DNA of 64,000 nt from Amycolatopsis palatopharyngis (GCF_003385185.1 NZ_PQHZ01000012.1:62001-126000); one strand, 5' to 3'; positions 1 to 9,145 are shown, numbered from the stretch's first letter. Numbers and translations are program-made. The notes: generated by a model from the letters alone, not told the origin.

Positions 1-1680
1 GACCTGGTCGACACACTGCTGCAGGAGAACCTGTTCGGCTTCGCCGAGGGCGACGCGGAACCGGCTGGGCACGACGAGTGGCGGTACCGGGTTGCGGGCG
101 TCGAGGTGCTCGTGCGCGCAGGCGGTCGCCTGCAGAAGTACCGCTACAGCCGCGGGCCGGTGCGCCGTGGCACGGTGGAACTGACACCGGCCGAGCTGCT
201 GCGGTTGCTGGCAGTGGACTTTCCGCACGCTCATTCCGTCACCGCGGATCTGCGCGTGGCCGTGGAGCACGCTCGCGTGACACTGGCCGCCCGGCACACG
301 CTGCTCCCCCAGCCGGGTGGGCTGCTCGCGGGTGAGCGTCTCGCCGCCACCCGCAATCGCCCGTTCCACCCCACCGCGCGAGCCGCGAGCGGATGGACAG
401 AAGACGAACTGGCCACCTACGGGCCGATGCGCAGGCGGCCACTCGCACTCGACTGGGTCGCGGTCCACACCGAGTTTCTGCGGCACGGCACGGGCGGGGG
501 CAGCGACCGAATCGCAGATCTGCTGCTGAACCAACGGGATGCCGAACAGCTCGCCGATGCCCTCCGGAGGAGCGGTCTTCCTCCCGGCGAGTTCACCATC
601 CTTCCGGTGCACCCGTGGCAACTCGAACACGTACTCCCCACACAGTTCGCCGACGAGTTCGCATCCGGAGCCGTGCGTCCCCTGCTCAGCGGTCTCGGGC
701 GGTTCCAGCCGACCGCATCCCTGCGCACTCTCGCGACCGCGCCGGAGTCTGCCCTGCACCTGAAACTTCCACTCGGCATCTCCACACTCGGCGCCGCACG
801 ACTGCTGCCGCCTCGCTACCTGGACAACGGGGAACGTGGCGAGCAACTGCTCCGCGACCTGCTCGACCGCGACCCCGAACTGCGAGCCAGGGTGCTGATC
901 TGCGACGAGCGGACCTGGTGCGGCTGGCAGGCGAACCCCGGCGACGAGTTCGCCGACCGGCCGGGGCATCTGGCCGCACAGGTGCGGAAGTACCCGCGCG
1001 GCGTACTCGAAGATCCTGCCACGATCGCACTCCCGGCCGCGGCGCTCGCGGCGCACGAGTGGCAGCTACTCGAACGGCCGATCCTGTGTGGCCGGGATCC
1101 GCTCGCGTTCTTCGCGGAGCTGGCAAGGCTCTTCCTCGAAACCATGCTCGGGTTCCTGCGGTACGGCGTTCTCCCCGAACCGCACGGACAGAACGTCGTT
1201 CTGACCGTGCGGAACGGGCACGCGGCCCGGCTGATACTCCGCGACCACGACACGGTAAGGGTGTGTCCACAGTGGATGTCGGCAGCAGGCGTCGCCGATC
1301 CCCGGTACCGCGTCCGGCCCGGTGCCGCGCAGTCGCTGTCTCTCGAGTCCGCCGACCGGCTGATCGGCTACCTGCAGACACTCGGTATCCAGGTCAACCT
1401 CTTCGCCATCGCCGACGCGCTCGGCAGGCACTACGGGATCAGCGAGGAAACACTGTGGGAGACGGTCCGTACGGCGACAACGGAAGCCATGGACACATTG
1501 GACCTTCCCGCGCACGTGGCGGGAACCGTCCGGCGACGGCTGCTGGACGAACCGCGCTGGCCGAGCAGGCAGGTACTCGGGCCGCTGTTGCGCCGCGGCC
1601 CGTCGGCCGGGGTGAGCATGCCCGCGGAAACGGGCTCGGTACCCAACCCGCTACTCGAATCACCGTGGACGACCGGATGA
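1..1680 (+). CDS. IucA/IucC-family NIS siderophore synthetase, 5' end outside window
   Basis: The reading frame is open from base 1 to the TGA at 1678-1680, so 559 residues are visible and the start lies upstream of the window. NIS synthetases adenylate a carboxylic acid such as citrate and couple it to an amine or alcohol in the cytoplasm. Visible family signatures are FHPTARAASGW (about residue 123), LPVHPWQ (about 201), PTASLRTL, EPHGQN (about 393) and LRDHD (about 414), which are the nucleotide- and substrate-binding landmarks of the family. The usual length is near 600 residues, so only some 40 are missing. The stop overlaps the next gene's ATG (ATGA), which indicates translational coupling. 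The sub-type (A, B or C) cannot be assigned safely by eye. Confidence 0.92.
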   Translation, partial: DLVDTLLQENLFGFAEGDAEPAGHDEWRYRVAGVEVLVRAGGRLQKYRYSRGPVRRGTVELTPAELLRLLAVDFPHAHSVTADLRVAVEHARVTLAARHTLLPQPGGLLAGERLAATRNRPFHPTARAASGWTEDELATYGPMRRRPLALDWVAVHTEFLRHGTGGGSDRIADLLLNQRDAEQLADALRRSGLPPGEFTILPVHPWQLEHVLPTQFADEFASGAVRPLLSGLGRFQPTASLRTLATAPESALHLKLPLGISTLGAARLLPPRYLDNGERGEQLLRDLLDRDPELRARVLICDERTWCGWQANPGDEFADRPGHLAAQVRKYPRGVLEDPATIALPAAALAAHEWQLLERPILCGRDPLAFFAELARLFLETMLGFLRYGVLPEPHGQNVVLTVRNGHAARLILRDHDTVRVCPQWMSAAGVADPRYRVRPGAAQSLSLESADRLIGYLQTLGIQVNLFAIADALGRHYGISEETLWETVRTATTEAMDTLDLPAHVAGTVRRRLLDEPRWPSRQVLGPLLRRGPSAGVSMPAETGSVPNPLLESPWTTG

Positions 1681-3329
1681 GCACAGTGGAACAGGACTAC
1701 ACCGAGACGGCCTGGCGGGTAGCGCGGGAGCGGTTGCTGAACGCGTTCCTGCGGGAAACGAAATGTCAGGTGCCTGCCGAAGGCGAGTTGCGCATTCCAC
1801 TGGCCGCGGCACAGTGCACTCTCATCGTGCGAGTGCGATACCGGTCGCTCACCGGCGGGCACCTGTTCGACGACACCGTACTGTTCGGTGCCGACAACGG
1901 TGAAACTGTTCCGGCTGGAAACGCGGCGTTCCTTGACGCGTTGCTGCGTGAGATCGCCGACCGGTCCGGCCTCGCCGACGCCGAGGCTCGCCGGGCGGAG
2001 CTCGCCGGACAGGTCAGGGGCAGCGTCGCCCATACCGCCCGCTATCTCGCCGAGGCCCCGAACCGGGGTTTTCCCGGTCCGGACGCGAAGGCGTTGACCA
2101 GATACGCCGAGCAACGCGTGCTGACCGGACACCCGTTCCACCCGACCCCGAAGAGCGCAGAAGGATTCGACGAGAACGACCTCGCCCACTTCGCCCCCGA
2201 ACTCGGCGCCTCGTTCGTACCGCATCAGCTGGCAGTCGCCGAGGAGCTGTTGCTGCAGCGCCGAATCACGGATACGGACTGGACCCCAGCTGAAGTGCGG
2301 GAGCACGTGCCGGCCGGTTTCGTTCCACTTCCCGCGCATCCGTGGCAGGTTCGTCACCTGCTCGCGCAACCCCGCGTCCGGACACTTGTGGAGGAGGGCG
2401 GCCTTGTGCCACTTGGGCCGCTCGGCCCAAGGGTGTACCCGACCTCTTCGGTGCGAACGGTGTGCGACCCCGGGTTCCCATCTTCGTGGAAGCTGCCGCT
2501 GCACGTACGAATCACCAACTTCGTCCGCACCAACCCGGTCGAGCATCTGCGACGGGCCACCGACGCGTCGATGCTCATCGGCAGGCTGCTTCCCGGCTGG
2601 TCCTGTGCTGGTTTCGAGGTACTGCTGGAGAGCGGCTTTCGGACGATCGATCCCGAGGTGGCCGGTGGCGACCTTTCGGCCGAGTTCGGCGTGCTGTACC
2701 GGGACAACCCGTTCCATGCCAACGGCCAGTCGCCCAGGGTGCTGGCCGCACTGCTGGAGGAGGGCCCCGGGGGCGAGCCGCCGGAACTGGTGCGATGGGT
2801 GTGGGAGGCAGGAGACACTTTGGAGTGGCTGCGGCACTACCTGCGAATCTCGTTGCTGCCCCTGCTTGGCGTCTTCGCGGCCGACGGCGTCAGTTTCGAG
2901 GCACATGTACAGAACTCGTTGCTGTGCATGGAGGACGGTTGGCCGGTGCGGTTCTGGGTACGCGACCTCGAGGGGGTCAGCGTGAGCAGGGACCGGATTC
3001 CTGCGCGGGCAGGTGAGTACGCGCCGGCGCCGGACAGTCCGGTGTGTTATGACGATGCCGAGGCCTGGTCGCGGTTGCGGTATCACGCGGTGACCAACCA
3101 ACTCGGGCACGTGCTGCGGGTCCTCGGACGACACACCGGGACCGGGGAGAAGCGCCTGTGGCGGGTGGTGCGCGAAGAGGTCGCGGCTTGCGAGCCGGCG
3201 GGTTCCTGCGGCCGCGACCTGCTCACCGCGAGGAGTCTGCCCGCGAAGGCCAACCTGCTGAGCCGATTCAGCGGACGCGGCGAGCGTCCGCTGTACGTCG
3301 ATGTCCCGAACCCGCTGCGTGAGGAGTGA
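1677..3329 (+). CDS. IucA/IucC-family NIS siderophore synthetase (second of three)
   Basis: This 550-residue protein starts at the ATG that overlaps the previous stop. The frame stays open far upstream (from about 393), but that stretch lies opposite the first synthetase and the ATGA overlap decides the start. Signatures are FHPTPKSAEGF (about residue 152), LPAHPWQ (about 217), YPTSSVRT, WKLPLHVRITN, EAHVQN (about 407) and WVRDLEG (about 429). The role is ATP-dependent condensation of a carboxylate with an amine during assembly of a carboxylate or hydroxamate siderophore. It ends in VPNPLREE, and all three synthetases share a terminal NPL motif. The next gene begins four bases later. Three different synthetases in a row imply three separate condensation steps. 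Confidence 0.94.
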   Translation: MSTVEQDYTETAWRVARERLLNAFLRETKCQVPAEGELRIPLAAAQCTLIVRVRYRSLTGGHLFDDTVLFGADNGETVPAGNAAFLDALLREIADRSGLADAEARRAELAGQVRGSVAHTARYLAEAPNRGFPGPDAKALTRYAEQRVLTGHPFHPTPKSAEGFDENDLAHFAPELGASFVPHQLAVAEELLLQRRITDTDWTPAEVREHVPAGFVPLPAHPWQVRHLLAQPRVRTLVEEGGLVPLGPLGPRVYPTSSVRTVCDPGFPSSWKLPLHVRITNFVRTNPVEHLRRATDASMLIGRLLPGWSCAGFEVLLESGFRTIDPEVAGGDLSAEFGVLYRDNPFHANGQSPRVLAALLEEGPGGEPPELVRWVWEAGDTLEWLRHYLRISLLPLLGVFAADGVSFEAHVQNSLLCMEDGWPVRFWVRDLEGVSVSRDRIPARAGEYAPAPDSPVCYDDAEAWSRLRYHAVTNQLGHVLRVLGRHTGTGEKRLWRVVREEVAACEPAGSCGRDLLTARSLPAKANLLSRFSGRGERPLYVDVPNPLREE

Positions 3330-3333
3330 TCAG

Positions 3334-5124
3334 GTGAAGTCGATGGAACCAGATCTGGTGCAGCGGGCCGCGCGGGCGCCGGGCTTCGCAGAGGTGCGGC
3401 GCAGGGTGTTCCGGCAACTGCTGGAGTCACTGCTGTACGAGCGCGCGGTGCGGGCACACGAGAACGACGCTGGCCAGTCGGTTGTGGACGCGGTGAGCGA
3501 CGACGGAGAGCCGGTGCGGTACCTCGTCACTGCCCGGCGCCGGTTCGGGTTCGGCCGCGTCGCCGTGACCGAGCCGATCCTTCGGTGCGATGCTGCCGGC
3601 ACGGCGGAAGCCGTCTCGCTTCCCCGGTTTCTCGGCGAGGCGCAGGCCGCGTTGGACGCTGACCCGTTGCTGCTGAACAGGTTCGCGAGGGAGCTCGAGG
3701 AGACGCTGGTCAAGGACGCGACAGCGCAGTACGTGCGCATTCTTCGAGGCGATCGACTCGCCGGTGCGACCTACGACGAACTGGAGTGCCGGATCACCGA
3801 CGGGCACCGGTACCACCCGACGTACAAGTCGCGCATGGGCTTCGATGGAGAGGACAACTACGCATTCGGCCCAGAGTTCGCTCACCCGGTGCGTCCGTTG
3901 TGGATCGCGGCGCACAACGAGATCACCGAGGTGACCGCGTCGAGGACCCTCGAAAGGCACGACTTCGTCCGTGACCAACTCGGCGCCGCCACGGTCGACC
4001 GGTTCCTGGACGTCCTGCGTGCGGCAGGTGCCGATCCCGCGAACTTCACCCTGCTGCCGGTGCATCCTTGGCAGTGGCGCGAGCAGGTGGAAACCGCGTT
4101 CGCGGAGCAACTCCGAGCGGGGCAACTGCACCTACTGGGGCCTGATCCGGACGAGTTCCTTCCACAGCAGTCGATTCGCACACTTGCCTGCACCACTGCC
4201 GCCCGCCGCCCCTACCTCAAACTTTCGATGTCCATTGTGAACACTTCGACCAGCAGGGTGCTCGCGCCGCATACCGTGCGCAACGCCGCACCGATCTCCG
4301 ACTGGTTGCGCGGTGTGGTCGAATCGGATCCCTTCCTGCGCGATGCCTGCAGGGTGGTGCTGCTCGGTGAGATCCAGGGCAGCGCCGTGCGGCCAGACCA
4401 GCCCGGAGGACTGTTACATGAAGAGATCTACGGGGCGTTGTCCTGCATCTGGCGGGAGAGTTTGCACGCGCATGTCGATCCTGACGAGGAGGCCGTGCCG
4501 TTCACCGGGCTGACGGCCCGCGAGATCGACGGAACACCGCTGATCGATCGGTGGATTCGCGAACAGGGAGTCACCGGCTGGCTCGACCGGCTCGTCGAGG
4601 TAAGCGTCGTTCCGTTACTGCATCTGCTGTGTGCGCACGGAATCGCGCTGGAGTCGCACGCGCAGAACATGGTTCTCCTGCATCGTGCTGGAGTTCCGAG
4701 CCGGGTGGCGCTGCGCGATTTCCATGACGGGGTGCGGTTCTCCCGTGCACATCTCGCGGAGCCGGAACGATGTCCGGAACTGGCGGGAACCCCGGCCAGC
4801 CACGGGAACCGGAACTCCTTTGTGGAGACCGACGATCTGGACCTGGTGACGGATTTCCTGCTGGACGCGTTCTTCTTCATCAACCTCGGCGAGTTGGCGA
4901 TCTTTCTCGCCGACGCGTACGGACTGGCCGAGACCGAGTTCTGGGCGCTGATCCGGGCGCGGGTGACGAAGTACCAGCAAACTTTTCCCGAGCTAACCAC
5001 CCGCTTCGCCGAGTTCGACCTGACCAAACCGACCATCGCGGTGGAGCGGCTCACCACCCGGCGACTGCTGCCGGACACAGAACTTCGGCTGCACCCGGTA
5101 CCGAACCCCCTTGCGACCTCGTGA
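3334..5124 (+). CDS. IucA/IucC-family NIS siderophore synthetase (third of three)
   Basis: The chosen start is GTG 3334, seven bases after GAGGAG (3321-3326); an ATG at 3343 would leave a spacing of about 16, and the frame is also open to 3301. The product is 596 residues. Signatures are GHRYHPTYKSRMGF (about residue 158), YGxEF-like FGPEFAH, LPVHPWQW (about 240), QQSIRTL, KLSMSIVNTSTSR, ESHAQN (about 440) and LRDFHD (about 461). The HPTYKSRxGF form differs from the other two synthetases, which supports a different substrate or step in the same pathway. The TGA overlaps the decarboxylase ATG by one base, so the four genes form one translationally coupled operon. Confidence 0.94.
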   Translation: MKSMEPDLVQRAARAPGFAEVRRRVFRQLLESLLYERAVRAHENDAGQSVVDAVSDDGEPVRYLVTARRRFGFGRVAVTEPILRCDAAGTAEAVSLPRFLGEAQAALDADPLLLNRFARELEETLVKDATAQYVRILRGDRLAGATYDELECRITDGHRYHPTYKSRMGFDGEDNYAFGPEFAHPVRPLWIAAHNEITEVTASRTLERHDFVRDQLGAATVDRFLDVLRAAGADPANFTLLPVHPWQWREQVETAFAEQLRAGQLHLLGPDPDEFLPQQSIRTLACTTAARRPYLKLSMSIVNTSTSRVLAPHTVRNAAPISDWLRGVVESDPFLRDACRVVLLGEIQGSAVRPDQPGGLLHEEIYGALSCIWRESLHAHVDPDEEAVPFTGLTAREIDGTPLIDRWIREQGVTGWLDRLVEVSVVPLLHLLCAHGIALESHAQNMVLLHRAGVPSRVALRDFHDGVRFSRAHLAEPERCPELAGTPASHGNRNSFVETDDLDLVTDFLLDAFFFINLGELAIFLADAYGLAETEFWALIRARVTKYQQTFPELTTRFAEFDLTKPTIAVERLTTRRLLPDTELRLHPVPNPLATS

Positions 5125-6320
5125 TGGCCGGCAGCAGGATCACCGCCCTGGTCGCCGAGCGAGCGAAAGGGCCAGACCCGGTGTGTCTGTACGCCTACGA
5201 CCTGGACGAACTGGCTTCGCACGTCAGGGCACTGGTCGCGGAACTTCCCCCGCGTTGCCGGATGTTCTACGCGATGAAGGCGAACAGCGCACAACCTCTG
5301 CTGCGCACGCTGGCGCCGCTGGTCGCCGGATTCGAGGTCGCCTCGGGCGGTGAGCTGGCGAAGGCCCGCGCTGTGGATGGGGACTCGGCGATTCTGTTCG
5401 GCGGGCCGGCGAAGACCGATCGCGAGATCGCCGACGCACTGCTGGCCGGAGTGCTCCGGCTACATGTGGAGAGCGTGCTGGAGCTACACCGTGTTTCGGC
5501 GATCGCCTCCCGCCTCGGCGTCCGTGCCGACGTCCTGCTGCGGGTGAACCTCGCGGGACCGTTTCCTGCCGCGACCATCGCGATGGCGGGAAGGCCGACC
5601 CAGTTCGGTGTCGATGAATCGACATTGCCCGAGGCGGTGCGCATCGCTCTCGACCTTCCCGGCGTGCGCCTTGCCGGCTTCCATCTGCACTCGCTGTCGA
5701 ACAACCTCTCGGCAGGCGCGCACCTCGAGATGCTGGCGGTCTACCGGGACCGGGTTCTCGGCTGGGAACGGGAGTTCGGGTTGCGCTGCGAGGTCGTGAA
5801 CATGGGCGGCGGGATTGGCGTCAACTACGGCGACCTGGACGCGCAGTTCGACTGGGCCGGCTTTACTCGCGGCCTGCGCGACCTCGAGCTGACGTTTCCC
5901 GAACACTGGCGGGAGATCGACTTCGAGTGCGGGCGCTTTTTGGTCGCCGGATGCGGCAGTTACGCGGTGGAGGTACTCGACGTCAAGCGCAACCACGGCT
6001 CGGTGTTCGCGCTGGTGCGCGGCGGGACCCACCATTTCCGGCTGCCGGTGTCCTGGCAACACAGTCACCCGTTCGTCGTCCAGCCGGTCGAGCGTTGGGC
6101 TTACCCCGCGCCGCGACCGGAGTCCGCGGGCGAGCCGCTCACCGTGACCGGCGAGCTGTGTACCCCGAAGGACGTCCTCGCCAGGGAGGTCGCGGCACCG
6201 CGGATTCGAGCGGGCGACGTGCTGGTCTTCCAGTACGCCGGGGCCTACGGCTGGGAGATCTCACACCACGACTTCCTCAGTCATCCACATCCTGAACAGG
6301 TATTTCTGGGTAGAACGTGA
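5124..6320 (+). CDS. PLP-dependent decarboxylase of siderophore pathway (SbnH/PvsE-like, LysA fold)
   Basis: The protein has 398 residues from ATG 5124, within TGATG at the previous stop. It is a fold-type III (alanine-racemase barrel) PLP decarboxylase of the Orn/DAP/Arg family. FYAMKAN carries the Schiff-base Lys52, HLHSLSNN and VNMGGGIGVNYG bind phosphate, and GELCTPKDVL contains the Cys (about residue 346) of the second active-site half; GRFLVAGCGSY also fits. In staphyloferrin B synthesis SbnH decarboxylates the citryl-diaminopropionate intermediate between condensation steps, and PvsE has the same role for vibrioferrin. Its position directly after three NIS synthetases supports such a role here. 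The true substrate (an amino acid or a citryl-amino acid) is inferred. A primary diaminopimelate decarboxylase is unlikely in this context. Confidence 0.88.
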   Translation: MAGSRITALVAERAKGPDPVCLYAYDLDELASHVRALVAELPPRCRMFYAMKANSAQPLLRTLAPLVAGFEVASGGELAKARAVDGDSAILFGGPAKTDREIADALLAGVLRLHVESVLELHRVSAIASRLGVRADVLLRVNLAGPFPAATIAMAGRPTQFGVDESTLPEAVRIALDLPGVRLAGFHLHSLSNNLSAGAHLEMLAVYRDRVLGWEREFGLRCEVVNMGGGIGVNYGDLDAQFDWAGFTRGLRDLELTFPEHWREIDFECGRFLVAGCGSYAVEVLDVKRNHGSVFALVRGGTHHFRLPVSWQHSHPFVVQPVERWAYPAPRPESAGEPLTVTGELCTPKDVLAREVAAPRIRAGDVLVFQYAGAYGWEISHHDFLSHPHPEQVFLGRT

Positions 6321-6369
6321 CATCCGCAATGCACGGATTGTGTTAACGATCCGAAGGATCTAGGGTCCG

Positions 6370-6388
6370 TTAGCCAAGCCTAACCAAA
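6370..6388. promoter_or_regulatory. Candidate IdeR/DmdR iron box
   Basis: TTAGCCAAGCCTAACCAAA matches the actinobacterial IdeR/DmdR operator TTAGGTTAGGCTAACCTAA at 14 of 19 positions, with the TTAG and GCCTAACC ends intact. It lies about 30 bases upstream of the ferric-siderophore binding protein start, so Fe(II)-loaded repressor could block that promoter. The upstream synthetase operon may have its own box outside the window. Confidence 0.75.
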
Positions 6389-6417
6389 CAGGTGATCCTG
6401 TGATCCGGAGGAATGCC

Positions 6418-7422
6418 ATGCCCAGTTCGACGCGCCCACGCCGACCGTGGCGGACGGGAGTCGCAGCAGCCGTGGCGGCCAGCTTCGTGCTCACCGCCTG
6501 CGGGGGAACCGACGAGCCTGCCCAGCAGGCGCAGTCCGGCGAAGGTGCCTTTCCCCGCACGATTCAGCACGCTATGGGCGAGACAACCGTCGAGGCCCAG
6601 CCGCAGACCGTCGCCGCGCTGGACTCCAGCTACGTCGACGCCGCTCTGGCACTGGAGACGAAGGTCGTCGCCTTCACCCAGTTCCCGGTCTCGGGCGAGC
6701 AGTTGCCCGACTACCTGCCCGAGAGCGACAAGCAGTTCGCCGCCGATGCGAAGGTGATCGGTGAACTGGGTTCGCCGGACGTCGAGCAGCTCTACGACAT
6801 CCAGCCCGATCTGATCGTTTCCGCCAAGGTGCGACACGAGAAGATCTACAACGAGTTGTCCGGCGTCGCCCCGGCCGTCTTCAGCGAGACCACCGGTGCG
6901 ACCTGGAAGGACAACATCCGGCTGCTGGCGAAGGCACTGGGCAAGGAAGAGCTGGCCGAGCAGAAGATCGGCGCCTACGAGGCCAGGGCCAAGGAGATCG
7001 GCGACAGCATCCGCGAGAAGCTCGGGCGTGATGCCACGTACTCGCTCGTCCGCTTCGTCGAAGGTGAGCCCACGGTTCGGCTCTACAGCAGCGCGTCCTA
7101 TGGCGGCATCATCATGAACGACGTCGGGCTGAAGCGTCCCGAGGGACAGCCGAATCCGCAGGACTCGATCTCGGCGGACCTCAGTCAGGAGAACATCACC
7201 CAGCTGGACGCGGACCACGTCTTCGTCTCCACCTACTCCGACCCCCGCACCGAGGAGGGCGACCCGCGCGCACAGTTCGAGAGCAATCCGCTCTGGGGCA
7301 CGCTCAAGGGCGACATCTCCAATGTGGACGACACCACCTGGTTCACCTCGGTGAGCCTTCAGGGTGCGCACGCGACGCTGGACGACCTCGCCAAGCAGTT
7401 CGGCGTCGACCCCGCTCGCTGA
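6418..7422 (+). CDS. Ferric-siderophore ABC transporter substrate-binding lipoprotein (FecB/FepB type)
   Basis: ATG 6418 follows GGAGGA (6406-6411) with a six-base spacer; a GTG at 6400 in frame has no such site. The product is 334 residues. The N-terminus is basic (PSSTRPRRPWR) followed by a hydrophobic segment and the lipobox LTAC with Cys28, so it should be a membrane-anchored lipoprotein outside the cell membrane. The rest fits the class III periplasmic binding fold: TVAALDSSYVDAALAL, GELGSPDVEQLYDIQPDLIV (first lobe), a long linking helix, and a second lobe ending SLQGAHATLDDLAKQ. No permease or ATPase gene follows, so the transporter core must be elsewhere. The iron box and the synthetase operon point to uptake of the siderophore made here. 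Confidence 0.9.
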   Translation: MPSSTRPRRPWRTGVAAAVAASFVLTACGGTDEPAQQAQSGEGAFPRTIQHAMGETTVEAQPQTVAALDSSYVDAALALETKVVAFTQFPVSGEQLPDYLPESDKQFAADAKVIGELGSPDVEQLYDIQPDLIVSAKVRHEKIYNELSGVAPAVFSETTGATWKDNIRLLAKALGKEELAEQKIGAYEARAKEIGDSIREKLGRDATYSLVRFVEGEPTVRLYSSASYGGIIMNDVGLKRPEGQPNPQDSISADLSQENITQLDADHVFVSTYSDPRTEEGDPRAQFESNPLWGTLKGDISNVDDTTWFTSVSLQGAHATLDDLAKQFGVDPAR

Positions 7423-7430
7423 CAACGGCA

Positions 7431-7471
7431 GGCGACCGGGCCTCGCTCACTCGAAGCGCGGTCCGGTCGCC
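7431..7471. terminator. Hairpin terminator between convergent genes
   Basis: GGCGACCGG (7431-7439) pairs perfectly with CCGGTCGCC (7463-7471) across a 23-base loop. It lies between the stop of the binding protein and the stop of the convergent GNAT gene, so it could serve both. No T-run follows, as is usual in high-GC actinomycetes. Confidence 0.6.
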
Positions 7472-7475
7472 ACCG

Positions 7476-8210
7476 TCAGAGCGGGTGCTCCAGCCAGACG
7501 TTCGGCTCCACGTAGACACCGACGTCCTGGGTGACCGATGCCAGCACCGGAACGAGACCGCCTGGCACCTCGTTCTCACCGTCCACAAGGGCCAGCCCGG
7601 TCCATTCCCGCCACTGGGCAAGGGTTCCGGTGATCGTCATGGCAAAGGGAGCGATCTTCACGAAGCACGCGCCGAGACGTTCGTGGGTGCGCAGCCACGG
7701 ATCCTCGGGCAGGCCGTCGGCTCGGCGCCGGGTGACGTACTCGGCCATCGGCACCAGGGGATGTTCACGTTTTCCCGTCGGTCGCACGGGTACCACGAAC
7801 CGGCCCAGTCCGTGCTCCCGCGCGCGGTCGCGCAACGCGCCCAGCGCGGTGGCGGCCACACCCTGACCACGGCGAGCCTGCGCCACCTGTACGTCCAGCG
7901 CGCACAGCGCGGCCGGTGTCCGCTCGTCCAGTGCGTCCTGCGCGGCCCAGAGGATGGCCCCGTCCCATCCGTGATCGGGTAGTTCGGTCCGCTCCTCGGT
8001 GGGCCATGCCAACGGGATACCGACGGCCCTGGCCACAGGTTCGTCGCCGTCGAGTACCACCAGGAAGAACTCCGGCCAGCGTCGCGCGAGCCGTCGGGCC
8101 CTGGTCAGGCCGCCGACCGGATCGTGCCGCATGAACTCGGCCCCAACACCGCCCAGTGCGAGCGCCGGCTCGAGCAGGTCGGGACGGTCGGCGAGACTGT
8201 GGGTCACCAT
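7476..8210 (-). CDS. GNAT-family N-acetyltransferase
   Basis: This is a 244-residue protein. A GNAT acetyl-CoA-binding stretch is visible as ALCALDVQVAQARRGQGVAA (the RxxGxA pyrophosphate loop is RRGQGVA), followed by ALGALRDRAREHGLGRFVVPV and an extended C-terminal half with LRTHERLGACFVKIAP. The substrate is unknown. Acyltransferases are sometimes part of siderophore loci, but this gene is convergent to the siderophore genes and separated from them by a terminator, so a link is only possible. It follows a YdjM-like gene by 46 bases and may be cotranscribed with it. Confidence 0.75.
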   Translation of the reverse strand: MVTHSLADRPDLLEPALALGGVGAEFMRHDPVGGLTRARRLARRWPEFFLVVLDGDEPVARAVGIPLAWPTEERTELPDHGWDGAILWAAQDALDERTPAALCALDVQVAQARRGQGVAATALGALRDRAREHGLGRFVVPVRPTGKREHPLVPMAEYVTRRRADGLPEDPWLRTHERLGACFVKIAPFAMTITGTLAQWREWTGLALVDGENEVPGGLVPVLASVTQDVGVYVEPNVWLEHPL

Positions 8211-8256
8211 CCCGTCATCCTCGCGATCCGGTCAGGCAGGCGCATCCTGTTTCAGC

Positions 8257-9045
8257 TCATGGTTCGGCGGTCGCGACTCCCGGATCGCCGAACACCCGGT
8301 CTACGACTTCGACACCCAGCTCCCACGCTCCGGGGAACAGCACGAAGGCCAGCACGGTGAACACGGGAAAGATCACGGCGTTCTCCACCCCCTTTCCCGT
8401 GCGGAACCGCAGCCAGCTCGGTGGCCGGATCTCGTACCAGGTCTCTCCCGCGATGGGCACGGGGAAGAGGAAAGGGCAGCCGGATTCCGTCAGGGCGTCA
8501 CCGAGGCAGTGGGTGATACAACCGGCCGCCACGGCGATGCCAAGGTATCCCGACACCGCATCCAGCTGGGCCAACGGATCGGGACCTGCCTCGTACACCC
8601 ACCAGATCACCGCCGCGCCGCCAACCGGCAGCAGCCAGTCGCCGAGGGCGTCCTCGGCGAGCAGCAGCCCGAGCAGCACCACCCCGGCCACCGCCCACGG
8701 CCCGCCCGCTGCGGTACCGGCCGCGGTGAGCGCGCCGATCGCGAGTGCGAACAGCACGGTGTGCGACAGATGCCGGTGAGTGCCCTTGCCGTTCTCGTCC
8801 CTCGGCCCCTTCGTCACCGAGTACAGGGCGCCGGATGCCTTGCGCAGCAGCCAGGACACGCCCCCGGTGAGCGGGCCGAGCAGTTTCGACGCTCGAGCGC
8901 CGGGATGGTCCAGATCGGGCAGCAGGGCGAAGCCTGCGGTTGTCGAAGCGAACACCACCGCCTGTGCGATCGAGTTCACCCCGGTCAGCGGCGCAACCAC
9001 CAGTCCAGCACACCAGCCGGTCAGCGCGTGCGTTCGACCCATCAT
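8257..9045 (-). CDS. YdjM/DUF457-family membrane-bound metal-dependent hydrolase
   Basis: The start is the first ATG of MMGRTHALTGW, ten bases after GGAGG; upstream in-frame codons run into a repeat. The product is 262 residues. GRTHALTG at the N-terminus, LLPDLDHPGA and HRHLSHT are the His/Asp motifs of the DUF457/YdjM family of predicted inner-membrane metal hydrolases. Several hydrophobic segments follow (for example VLFALAIGALTAAGTA and AVAGVVLLGLLLAE). E. coli YdjM is LexA-controlled; a LexA box is present about 840 bases away but faces dnaE2, and none is seen at this gene's own promoter. The biochemical reaction is unknown in the family. Confidence 0.8.
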   Translation of the reverse strand: MMGRTHALTGWCAGLVVAPLTGVNSIAQAVVFASTTAGFALLPDLDHPGARASKLLGPLTGGVSWLLRKASGALYSVTKGPRDENGKGTHRHLSHTVLFALAIGALTAAGTAAGGPWAVAGVVLLGLLLAEDALGDWLLPVGGAAVIWWVYEAGPDPLAQLDAVSGYLGIAVAAGCITHCLGDALTESGCPFLFPVPIAGETWYEIRPPSWLRFRTGKGVENAVIFPVFTVLAFVLFPGAWELGVEVVDRVFGDPGVATAEP

Positions 9046-9145
9046 CTGCTGTTTGCCTCCGAGCCCCAGATCCGTACGGACGGACAGTGTCTCGGAGAGC
9101 ACCGACAGTATGAGCTTCCGACGCGCCGCTCGGGCCGGCTTGCGG

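Noticed and set aside
393..1676. Upstream extension of the second NIS synthetase frame
   Set aside because: It is out of frame with the conserved first synthetase, is Arg-rich without family motifs, and the ATGA overlap gives a clear start at 1677.
7476..8210. GNAT gene as a siderophore-modifying enzyme
   Set aside because: It is convergent, behind a terminator and without an iron box, so the link to the siderophore operon is not supported.
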